DNA of 7,196 nucleotides from Acidobacteriota bacterium (GTDB taxonomy: Bacteria; Acidobacteriota; Terriglobia; Terriglobales; Acidobacteriaceae), in the NCBI GenBank assembly GCA_003225615.1, contig QIAS01000265.1, forward strand, positions 1-7,196. The letters run 5' to 3'. A program made the position numbers and the translations under genes. The notes below the pieces were generated by a model. That model did not search any database, was not told the DNA's origin, and worked only from the letters and a program-made list of their open reading frames with translations. Below are positions 1-5,802 of this stretch, piece by piece; within the stretch, counting starts at the first letter, position 1, and each line of letters begins with the position of its first letter.

Positions 1-23
1 CGAGTTGACGCATGTTTAGGGCT

Positions 24-38
24 GATTGTTGATTGGTT
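24..38. repeat. Short GATTGTT-type repeat
   Basis: Two successive GATT-led units (GATTGTT then GATTGGTT) lie in the gap before the M48 protease gene. The first 11 bases are identical to the start of a longer array of the same kind at 6470-6501. The rest of 1-157 shows no convincing gene: one frame stays open to about 144 but has no start or recognisable product. The repeat's function is unknown. Confidence 0.45.
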
Positions 39-157
39 CCACTCCTTGCGAGCAAAGCGCCGAGCCTGCCAGTCCCCGAGCAGAGACTCTGAAGGGGGTG
101 TCTTTGGGGTAACTCTTTCAATTCTGCGGCATCTAAGGTATTAGAAGGGAACCAAAG

Positions 158-1234
158 GTGGGGGTGGGGGTAATGAAGTTCCGTAGTACTACCATTCTTG
201 TGGTTTTCCTCTTTCTGATAGCTAGTTTCTATCCAATCCTGGCGCAAGACGCCCCTCAAAGTACCCAAGATAGATCAGATAAAGACGCGAAGAGGCACGC
301 CGGCGGGCTCAAAGACATTAGTGCTATCGGCAACCGCAACGTGGGTTGCGGGCGAGGCGTGGGCAACTGGTACAGCCTGGATCGGCAAATCCAGATGGGC
401 AAGGAGTTCGCCCAGCAGGTGGAAAGCACCGCGAAAATGGTCTCTGATCCCGTGGTCACAGAGTACGTCAATCGCATTGGGCAGAATTTGGTGCGCAACT
501 CTGATGCCCAGGTCCCCTTCACTATTAAGGTTATCGATTCTGACGAGGTGAACGCCTTCGCGCTGCCCGGTGGATTTTTTTATGTAGATTCCGGACTGGT
601 ACTGGCGGCCGATAATGAAGCGGAACTGGCCGGGGTAATGGCACACGAGATTGCGCACGTGGCCGCCTGCCACGCCGCGCGTGAAAGCACTCGCGGCCAG
701 TTAATGAATCTGGCCTCCATCCCACTAATCTTTGTGGGAGGCGGGATCGGCTACGCAATACAAAATGCTGCGGGACTGGCGCTGCCGCTTGGCTTCCTGA
801 AGTTTTCTCGTGGTTTCGAATCGGAAGCCGATTTTCTGGGTCTCGAGTACATGTACAAAGCGGGCTATGACCCACAGGCTTTTACCGCTTTCTTTGAAAA
901 AGTGGAAGCGCTTAATAAAGTGAAGCCCGGGACGCTGGCCAAGGCTTTCAGCACGCACCCGCAAACGCCGGATCGCATTGCCAAAACCCAGAAGGAGATC
1001 GCGACGGTGCTGCCGACGCGTGATCAATACAAAGTAGACACTTCCGAGTTCGAAGATGTGAAGGCGCGCCTGGCGTCGATTGAGAACCGCCACAAAATTA
1101 ATAATGGGCGGGAAGGACGGCCCACACTGCGGCGGGCTTCGCACCCGAGCAGCACGACGGATACGGGTAAGCCGGATGACGATAAAGATCGTCCTACGCT
1201 GAAGCGCAGGAACGGCGATGGGCAGGATCAGTAG
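158..1234 (+). CDS. Secreted M48 family zinc metalloprotease
   Basis: This is probably an envelope protease that degrades misfolded exported or outer-membrane proteins, in the manner of BepA/LoiP. Residues 12-29 form a hydrophobic signal peptide ending PILAQ, with no lipobox Cys. The zinc site is HEIAH at 163-167, with the third ligand expected at Glu221 in ESEAD (221-225). STHPQTPDRI (265-274) matches the conserved His-Pro segment after the catalytic core. No TPR domain follows, unlike BepA. Instead the last 45 or so residues are polar and charged and contain RPTLRR (321-326) and RPTLKR (345-350). The start is uncertain: GTG at 158 has GAAGGGA seven bases upstream, while ATG at 173 (MKFRSTTILVV) gives a more typical signal peptide but sits in a G-rich run. 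The family call is firm; the substrate is unknown. Confidence 0.93.
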   Translation: MGVGVMKFRSTTILVVFLFLIASFYPILAQDAPQSTQDRSDKDAKRHAGGLKDISAIGNRNVGCGRGVGNWYSLDRQIQMGKEFAQQVESTAKMVSDPVVTEYVNRIGQNLVRNSDAQVPFTIKVIDSDEVNAFALPGGFFYVDSGLVLAADNEAELAGVMAHEIAHVAACHAARESTRGQLMNLASIPLIFVGGGIGYAIQNAAGLALPLGFLKFSRGFESEADFLGLEYMYKAGYDPQAFTAFFEKVEALNKVKPGTLAKAFSTHPQTPDRIAKTQKEIATVLPTRDQYKVDTSEFEDVKARLASIENRHKINNGREGRPTLRRASHPSSTTDTGKPDDDKDRPTLKRRNGDGQDQ

Positions 1235-1257
1235 CGATTGTTTTCTGCTGACGACTA

Positions 1258-1277
1258 TGGCCGGCGGCTAAGTTTTT
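1258..1277 (+). terminator. Weak hairpin plus T5 after the M48 gene
   Basis: TGGCC, a GGC loop and GGCTA can form a 5-bp stem (one G-U pair) at 1258-1270, followed closely by five T at 1273-1277. It lies 24 bases after the protease stop in the convergent gap. The stem is short, so this is a tentative intrinsic terminator. Confidence 0.35.
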
Positions 1278-1332
1278 GACACGGCGGGTGAGATCTTCAT
1301 GAGCCGAGCCGAGGCGAGGTGATGGGTTGGGC

Positions 1333-1725
1333 TCAGACGATCTTTCCCGCCGCCAGATCTTGCACCAATTCCCGGTCTGCTTCCAGGAAATCGTAAGAGG
1401 GCAATTCCGAGCGCTTGGCCCAGCGGACGTCGCGAAAGATCCGATTCTCCAGTTCCCCATTGTAGTTGTGCACCACATAAAAGCGAAGCTCGACGGCTCC
1501 GCCACCTTTGTATTCGTGCTGAATGCGAGCTACTTCTTCGCCGATGCGAGCGTCGATACCTAATTCCTCGTCCAACTCGCGGTGCAGGGCATCGCGGGGC
1601 TGCTCGCCTTCTTCAATTTTTCCGCCGGGAAACTCCCATTTGAGGGGCATCGTCTGATGGCGGGTGCGTTGGCACACCAGGACCTTACCGTCTTTGAGGA
1701 TCAAGGCTGCAACTACGCGTTTCAT
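1333..1725 (-). CDS. mutT: MutT-type Nudix hydrolase (likely 8-oxo-dGTP diphosphatase)
   Basis: This 130-residue protein probably hydrolyses oxidised nucleoside triphosphates such as 8-oxo-dGTP to monophosphates in the cytoplasm, preventing mutagenic incorporation. The Nudix box is complete: G35, E41, R49, E50, L51, E53, E54, G56, I57, fitting GX5EX7REUXEEXGU. The preceding KWEFPGGKIEEGE is the form seen in MutT and NudG. Near the C-terminus, LPSYDFLEADRELV is also typical of the MutT/NudG subgroup. The ATG at 1725 was chosen because the protein then begins at the first Nudix strand (MKRVVAALIL) and because it overlaps the upstream gene's TGA as ATGA; the frame runs open 31 codons further but that part is shadow sequence. 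Substrate preference (8-oxo-dGTP versus modified CTP) cannot be settled by sequence alone. Confidence 0.92.
   Translation of the reverse strand: MKRVVAALILKDGKVLVCQRTRHQTMPLKWEFPGGKIEEGEQPRDALHRELDEELGIDARIGEEVARIQHEYKGGGAVELRFYVVHNYNGELENRIFRDVRWAKRSELPSYDFLEADRELVQDLAAGKIV
1722..1725 (-). promoter_or_regulatory. ATGA stop/start overlap (redoxin to mutT)
   Basis: The ATG of the Nudix gene and the TGA of the redoxin gene share two bases, giving ATGA. No clear Shine-Dalgarno sequence is needed for re-initiation here, and the arrangement implies translational coupling on one mRNA. Confidence 0.85.
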
Positions 1726-2759
1726 TGTTCGGCCGCTGCGGAAGCGGGAACGTCGCTGCGGCTGGGATCCACGCAGCTGGTGAAAGTGAACGCAAATGCG
1801 GCGAGTCCGCCGCCGCAAGTGAGTTCCAGTTGGCGTTCGCCAAACTCGCGATTATCTACCAGCGCATACATCCTGGGCTGCTGGACCAGGATGTAACTTT
1901 GTTCTTCCCCATTCGCTACCCGAAAGCGAGTATCGGGCGTTGCCTGGGCACGAGTGAGCGGCTTGCCATCTTGCCGAACGATGACCTCGCTGGAGGCGCC
2001 GCGTGGGGACGCCATTACGAGGTTTACAGCTGCGGCTGAATACTTGAGCATAAGACTGTGCTCGGTTTCACCGACCGATTCCAAGTACTCGGCAGTGGAG
2101 GCCCAGTGACCGCGGGCGTAGAAGAGATTTTCTTCGAGATCTCCGGCGAAGAGATATTCGGAAACCTGGTCCTCGCGGAAGCCCCCGGGATTGCCAATGC
2201 GTCCGCGGCGATGGCCGAGGTACAACTCCGGCGATGGTTTGAAACACGCTGCGCCGGAACGATCTTCATCGCGCAGTGGCGCCATTACGGGCGGGAGCGC
2301 GACGCCGGCGTCTACCTCACGCAGCAACTCCTGGATGGCTTCTTCGCATTCGGCATATGCGCCTTCGCCAAAGTGCGCGAAGCGCAAATAACCTTCCTTG
2401 TCGAGCAGGTACTTGGTGGGCCAGCAGCGGTTCGCGAAGGCTTTCCAGATTTCGTAATTTGAATCAATGACGATGGGATAAGTCAGGCCGAACTGGCGCA
2501 CTCCGCGCTCTACGTTCGATTCATTCTGAGCAAAGGTGAATTCCGGCGTGTGTACGCCGATTACCGTCAGGCCACGGTTGCCATAGCGTTCGTGCCACGC
2601 CTGGACGTACGGCAGCGTACGAATGCAGTTCACGCAAGTGTAGTCCCAGAAATCAACCAGGACGACCCGGCCGCGTAACTGGCGAAAACTTAGAGGAGGG
2701 GAATTCAGCCAGATGCGCCCGATTTCAGGGGCTCGCACTTTGCCTTTTTCGACTCTCAT
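1722..2759 (-). CDS. DipZ-like thioredoxin-fold protein, TlpA/redoxin domain plus C-terminal beta domain
   Basis: This is likely a thiol-disulfide oxidoreductase of 345 residues. Residues 10-150 form a TlpA/AhpC-like thioredoxin domain with active site C42-V-N-C45 in DYTCVNCIRTLPYV, GVHTPEF at 69-75 and the cis-proline at P114 (RCWPTKYLLD). Residues 170-330 resemble the carbohydrate-binding-module-like C-terminal domain of mycobacterial DipZ (YLFAGDLEENLFYARGHW, LKYSAAAVNLVMAS, VRQDGKPL). Unlike DipZ, no CcdA-type membrane domain is present, and I see no signal peptide or transmembrane segment, so a cytoplasmic location is inferred. The ATG at 2759 is preferred over one 14 codons upstream because it forms an ATGA overlap with the preceding gene. 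As second gene of a coupled trio, it may recycle a partner's disulfide; that is inference. Confidence 0.88.
   Translation of the reverse strand: MRVEKGKVRAPEIGRIWLNSPPLSFRQLRGRVVLVDFWDYTCVNCIRTLPYVQAWHERYGNRGLTVIGVHTPEFTFAQNESNVERGVRQFGLTYPIVIDSNYEIWKAFANRCWPTKYLLDKEGYLRFAHFGEGAYAECEEAIQELLREVDAGVALPPVMAPLRDEDRSGAACFKPSPELYLGHRRGRIGNPGGFREDQVSEYLFAGDLEENLFYARGHWASTAEYLESVGETEHSLMLKYSAAAVNLVMASPRGASSEVIVRQDGKPLTRAQATPDTRFRVANGEEQSYILVQQPRMYALVDNREFGERQLELTCGGGLAAFAFTFTSCVDPSRSDVPASAAAEQ
2756..2759 (-). promoter_or_regulatory. ATGA stop/start overlap (Met-sulfoxide reductase to redoxin)
   Basis: The TGA ending the GAF-domain gene and the ATG of the redoxin gene share two bases. This junction decides the redoxin start (2759, not 2801) and indicates coupled translation. 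Confidence 0.82.
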
Positions 2760-3247
2760 GCGCCGGATCGTTCCAGAAGCTTGCCGACAAGCGCCGCGCA
2801 ATGCTGAACCAATTCGCGATCCTCGTCGTCGAAAGCGGCAGGGAAGTGGCTATCAATGTCGAGTTCACCTACAACTTCATTTTTCACAAAGATGGGCACG
2901 ACGATTTCCGACTTGGTTTCGGAGGAGCAGGGCAGATACCGGGCGTCGGCGCTGACGTCATCGATGACCAGCGTTTTGCCAGTGGCGGCTGCAGCGCCGC
3001 AAATTCCTTGATTCAGGGGAATTCGAGTGTGCGGGGTGATAGCTCCCTGAAACGGGCCGAGCACAAGCGCAGCGGGCTGGGAGCTGGTAGAGTTCTCCAG
3101 CATATAGAAGCCCACCCAGTTGTATTTGAGCATTCGGCCGTGCAGCAGGCGCACGATTTTCTCCATCAACTCACTGGCGGAGTGGACCGAGCCCGCCAGG
3201 CGGTCTACTTCTTTTCTGACTTCATCCACTTTTGAGGTGACGGCCAT
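2756..3247 (-). CDS. msrC: GAF-domain free methionine-(R)-sulfoxide reductase
   Basis: The family reduces free methionine-(R)-sulfoxide to methionine, using thioredoxin to restore the enzyme. The 163-residue protein is a single GAF domain with the family's hallmarks: NWVGFYML (43-50), LVLGPFQG (61-68), GICG (81-84), SEIVVP (113-118) and GELDIDS (127-133). By spacing against E. coli fRMsr (YebR), C107 is the catalytic Cys (C118), C83 matches C94, and E114, D130 and D132 match the substrate-binding acidic residues. The third family Cys (C84 in E. coli) is replaced by His73. An additional C150 lies in the last helix. The start has no clear Shine-Dalgarno; a TAAGAT hexamer ends seven bases before the ATG. 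The gene leads the ATGA-coupled trio and follows the upstream gene by 51 bases. Confidence 0.87.
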   Translation of the reverse strand: MAVTSKVDEVRKEVDRLAGSVHSASELMEKIVRLLHGRMLKYNWVGFYMLENSTSSQPAALVLGPFQGAITPHTRIPLNQGICGAAAATGKTLVIDDVSADARYLPCSSETKSEIVVPIFVKNEVVGELDIDSHFPAAFDDEDRELVQHCAALVGKLLERSGA

Positions 3248-3298
3248 ATAGGCAATCTTAACCCATTGCCTGCGAAGCTCGTTTGTGAGGAAAAGGTT

Positions 3299-4114
3299 TT
3301 ACAATTTCCGGACAGATATTAGACCTGCTGGTTGCGGAAAACGTTCCGGTTGAATTGCGGCAGCGAGAGCCCGTAAACCTTGAACCAGAGTGGGAGCGGG
3401 CGTGTTGAGCAGTTCGTCGCTGATGCAGTAGACGCGGTGATCGCGAACTGCCTGAATTCCTTCCCATCCGCGCTGGTGAATAATTTTTTCCAGAGGCACG
3501 CGATCGCCGGCTCCGCACCAGGCGGCAATAATGACTTCGGGATTTGCGGCGGCGATATCTGAGGCGCGCTGTTGTTTGCCGGGTTCACCTACGAACTCGC
3601 CACCGGCGGCCTCGACCAACTCCGCCACCCAGAGTTGGGAGCAAATCAGGGGCTTGCCCCATTCTTCGCAGAATACACGCGGGCGAGTAGCAGCCTTGGC
3701 TTGTGCGCGGACGCTTTCGATTTCCTGCTGCATTTTCTTTATTACCTGGTCACCGCGCTCGGAAACAGCCAAGGTTCCTGCGATAGTCGCGATGTCGGTG
3801 TAGATGTCGTTCAGCGATTTGGGCGCCAGCCCCAGGAAACGAGAACCTGCCTTCATGATCTCGGCAACAGCTTTCTCCTGGTATGGGACGGCGGCAATAA
3901 CTAAGTCCGGGCGTGCGGCAATGATCTGGGCGGCATTGGCCGTCCAGGAGTCAGCCAGGATCGAGCGGCCGTTGCTGGCTGCTTCCGGGCAGACCTCTGC
4001 GCAGTACCTGGTGCAAGCCACCAAACGGTCGAGTTTGCCGACATCGGCAAGAATCACCGTGGCGCTCGGTTGCAGGCTGACAACGCGCCGCGGTGTGTAA
4101 TCAGCAGTCGCCAT
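3299..4114 (-). CDS. Cobalamin/siderophore-binding-fold protein (BtuF-like) without signal peptide
   Basis: The 271-residue protein has the two-lobed fold of BtuF/FhuD-type binding proteins. RRVVSLQPSATVILADVGKLD opens the N-terminal lobe, AAQIIAARPDLVIAA (61-75) is the usual next strand-helix, and FCEEWGKPLICSQLWVAELVEAAGG and NPEVIIAAWCGAG mark the second lobe of the cobalamin-binding subgroup. There is no export signal: an in-frame TAA lies two codons before the ATG, so the start cannot move upstream, and the protein is probably cytoplasmic. It has seven Cys, including C34-x3-C38-x3-C42, unusual for an exported binding protein. No permease or ATPase gene is adjacent. It lies upstream of the oxidative-damage trio and may share a transcript. 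The ligand is unproven; cobalamin or another corrinoid is the family-based guess. Confidence 0.82.
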   Translation of the reverse strand: MATADYTPRRVVSLQPSATVILADVGKLDRLVACTRYCAEVCPEAASNGRSILADSWTANAAQIIAARPDLVIAAVPYQEKAVAEIMKAGSRFLGLAPKSLNDIYTDIATIAGTLAVSERGDQVIKKMQQEIESVRAQAKAATRPRVFCEEWGKPLICSQLWVAELVEAAGGEFVGEPGKQQRASDIAAANPEVIIAAWCGAGDRVPLEKIIHQRGWEGIQAVRDHRVYCISDELLNTPAPTLVQGLRALAAAIQPERFPQPAGLISVRKL

Positions 4115-4187
4115 GAATTAGAAAGGCAAAGCGGCAATGGAAGGAGCTTCCGCCGCGGGGGCACTAAATTGTGGTGAAGATCGAGAA

Positions 4188-4217
4188 GGCCCCTGCCGGG
4201 GGGAACCGGCAAGGGCC
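4188..4217 (-). terminator. Strong hairpin after the small basic protein gene
   Basis: Arms 4188-4199 and 4206-4217 form a 12-bp stem around a 6-base loop. On the minus strand the single imperfect position is a G-U wobble, so the helix is continuous there, while the plus strand has a C-A mismatch. It begins 13 bases after the stop of the minus-strand gene and is followed by a T-containing but interrupted tail (TTCTCGATCTT). It should separate that gene from the binding-protein gene downstream. Confidence 0.6.
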
Positions 4218-4229
4218 GTTCGCGGTGAT

Positions 4230-4478
4230 CTAAGCCGCTTTCCTCAACTGCTTAAACTTCGCCCAGCGTGCTTTTTGGGCCATCGAAATTCTCTTACGTG
4301 CTGCCGCAGACAATCTGCGCGGTCCGCGCCTCATGCCTCTGGCGGTGCGAGTACCGTTAGTACCCCGTGCGCCTAGGCCTCTAAGCGCGCTGATCGCATC
4401 ATCGATGCGATGTAACTCATTCTCAGTCCGTTTTCGTTCCGACTTCAATTCGACTAATACCCGAGCAAAGTTGGACAT
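4230..4478 (-). CDS. Small basic protein, helical N-terminus and Arg/Lys-rich tail, function unknown
   Basis: I do not assign a function to this 82-residue protein. Residues 5-34 are a charged amphipathic, probably coiled-coil helix (LVELKSERKRTENELHRIDDAISAL). Residues 35-56 form a Gly/Arg/Thr linker. Residues 57-82 are strongly basic, with SAAARKRISMAQKARWAKFK. Similar tails occur in short hypothetical proteins of Acidobacteriota and resemble DNA-binding modules such as NUMOD3 in style, so nucleic-acid binding is a reasonable inference. The start is supported by GAGGGGG about nine bases upstream of ATG 4478, and the stop is followed by a hairpin terminator, so it looks like a monocistronic real gene. 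It is divergent from the Fe-S scaffold gene, with a 95-base shared upstream region. Confidence 0.72.
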   Translation of the reverse strand: MSNFARVLVELKSERKRTENELHRIDDAISALRGLGARGTNGTRTARGMRRGPRRLSAAARKRISMAQKARWAKFKQLRKAA

Positions 4479-4573
4479 AGGTCCGGTCCCCCTCAGCGAG
4501 AGATTCTAACACGCCGGGCTATCATGCCTTATAAGTGAAAACTTGTTTTTTCGCAGGCATTACAATAGCAACA

Positions 4574-4910
4574 ATGTACTCGCCGCAAGTTCTCGACCAC
4601 TTCCAGCAGCCGCGCAATGCAGGAGATCTTCCTAACCCGGATATTTCTGTGCAACGCGAAAATCCCGCCTGCGGTGACGTGCTGAAGCTCACCCTGATCA
4701 TAAGGGAAGACCGTATAGCCCAGATCGGCTTTCGCGCCAAAGGATGCGTTTACCGAACTGGCGAAGGGAAAGACGATAGAGGAAGCGCGCGCGCTTTCCG
4801 GAGAAGAATTAGTCAGTGCGCTTGGCGGACTACCTGAGGCATCGACCCACGCCAGCCACTTAGCTATAGAAACCCTTGCGGCGGCGCTGAAGGAGTACGA
4901 GAGGGGTTAG
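4574..4910 (+). pseudogene. Frameshifted NifU/IscU-like Fe-S cluster scaffold
   Basis: An intact version would be a U-type scaffold on which Fe-S clusters are assembled. The first 59 codons from ATG 4574 read as its N-terminal half: MYSPQVLDHFQQPRNAG, then PACGD (first ligand Cys33) and GFRAKGCV (second, Cys58). After GTT at 4748-4750 that frame is lost and ends in shadow sequence at 4837. From 4752 another frame gives the matching C-terminal half, TELAKGKTIEEARALSGEEL and LGGLPEASTHASHLAIETL, ending at TAG 4908-4910. The family has about ten residues between Cys and TE; only four bases remain, so 26 bases appear missing, including the IA-x-x-S helix start. The third ligand position holds Ala (HASHLA). 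This is a deletion mutation or an assembly error; a programmed frameshift would not restore the lost residues. Confidence 0.85.
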
Positions 4911-4944
4911 CAGAGCTCGGGAAAACGTGAAGCAGAATCGCTAG

Positions 4945-4959
4945 TGCGGAGAAGCCGCA
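4945..4959 (+). other. Small hairpin between convergent genes
   Basis: TGCGG and CCGCA form a 5-bp stem around AGAAG, 35 bases after the scaffold remnant's stop. The downstream sequence (TCGCGTTTCTCG) has no real T tract, so termination is only possible. The rest of 4911-5061 shows nothing recognisable. Confidence 0.25.
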
Positions 4960-5061
4960 TCGCGTTTCTCGACCCGGCGTGAAGGCGGGCGATGAACCAG
5001 CCCAATCTCGTCTCGTTGAGTGGATAGCGTGAGTGCATTATGGTTAGTAAGTGACTGGGAT

Positions 5062-5775
5062 CTAATCCGCTGCGGAACGATCCGGGAAATAAACTCTCCA
5101 GCCGTTCTTCTGCGCGATTTGTAGCAGGTCTGGATTGGGATTCACGGCAAAGGGGTGCAGCGCCGTTTCCAGCATCTCCCGGTCCCAAATGGAATTTCCG
5201 AATGCCAGATCCGGTCGCCGCCCGAGTGTCTGGTGAATCGCCTGCGGTTTGCCTGGTCCGGAAGGTACGCGCGTCAGGCGGTCAGTGATTGTGCCATTCT
5301 GGATTTCAACGGCCGCAGCCAGGATTCTGTTGTCGGCAATGCCGAAATGCCGCATGGCGGTGCGAATCACCCATTCGTTGGTGGAAGAAACTGCCCAAAC
5401 ATCGCAACCACCGGCCTGTAAGCGCGCAACCAGTTCCCGCATTTCGGGGATGATGTTGGGGACAAAAAATTTATCAAAGTAACGCGTCGCAGCCCGCTGC
5501 ACCTCGGCCTCAGTTAGACCGCGATGCATAGTGACCATTTCCCCGCATATGACCTCTTCGCTTACTTTGCCGGCCTTGTAATCGGAATACCGCGCGCGTG
5601 CCCAGCGGGCGATTTCCTCCGATACCAGGCCTTGCTCCAGTTCCCAACTGAAGAAGCCCTCTCCAGCGTCGCCCCACCAGAGAGTTCCGTCGCAGTCGAA
5701 CGCAGCGTTCCGGGGCTTTAGAGACAGGATGGAATCGATAAAATCAGTGGCTTTGGCGGGAGATGCGGGATTCAA
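5062..5775 (-). CDS. HAD superfamily phosphatase, SerB-like
   Basis: This is a cytoplasmic Mg-dependent phosphohydrolase of 237 residues with unknown substrate. Motif I is FDCDGTLWWGD, with nucleophile D27 and general acid D29. Motif II lies in WAVSSTNEW (S130/S131), motif III is K176 in SGPGKPQAI, and motif IV is FGNSIWDREML (192-202), where the usual GD is GN and D198 is kept. The helical cap at about 40-110 fits the SerB/phosphorylcholine-phosphatase (C1 cap) group. The start is TTG at 5775, as no ATG or GTG lies before motif I; AAGGA lies 12 bases upstream, and the frame is closed by the TGA that ends the preceding gene. It follows the MocA-like gene by 27 bases and is probably cotranscribed. 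A link to molybdenum cofactor metabolism is only contextual. Confidence 0.83.
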   Translation of the reverse strand: MNPASPAKATDFIDSILSLKPRNAAFDCDGTLWWGDAGEGFFSWELEQGLVSEEIARWARARYSDYKAGKVSEEVICGEMVTMHRGLTEAEVQRAATRYFDKFFVPNIIPEMRELVARLQAGGCDVWAVSSTNEWVIRTAMRHFGIADNRILAAAVEIQNGTITDRLTRVPSGPGKPQAIHQTLGRRPDLAFGNSIWDREMLETALHPFAVNPNPDLLQIAQKNGWRVYFPDRSAAD

Positions 5776-5802
5776 TGTTGGATGGGTTCCTTTCCGACTC
5801 GG

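Noticed and set aside
1..144. Open frame at the left edge
   Set aside because: It has no start, no recognisable family and crosses the repeat; more likely an intergenic leader of the protease gene.
116..144. TTTCAA / TATTAG as a sigma-70 promoter for the M48 gene
   Set aside because: The 17-base spacing is right but both boxes match poorly.
1300..1335. Imperfect 11-bp hairpin (TGAGCCGAGCC with GGTTGGGCTCA) at the mutT stop
   Set aside because: It has a mismatch, a 14-base loop and no T tract on either strand, so I do not call it a terminator.
1726..1818. 31-codon upstream extension of the Nudix protein
   Set aside because: It is Arg-rich shadow sequence within the redoxin gene, lies outside the Nudix fold, and the ATG at 1725 forms an exact ATGA overlap.
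4742..4756. Programmed ribosomal frameshift in the scaffold gene
   Set aside because: There is no clear slippery heptamer or stimulatory structure, and a shift would not supply the roughly nine missing residues.
4735..4837. Continuation of the first scaffold frame as an intact 88-residue protein
   Set aside because: After GCV the sequence has no resemblance to the family and is very Arg-rich, while another frame carries the expected C-terminal half.
4907..5188. 93-residue minus-strand open frame
   Set aside because: It overlaps the HAD gene out of frame and shows no recognisable domain.
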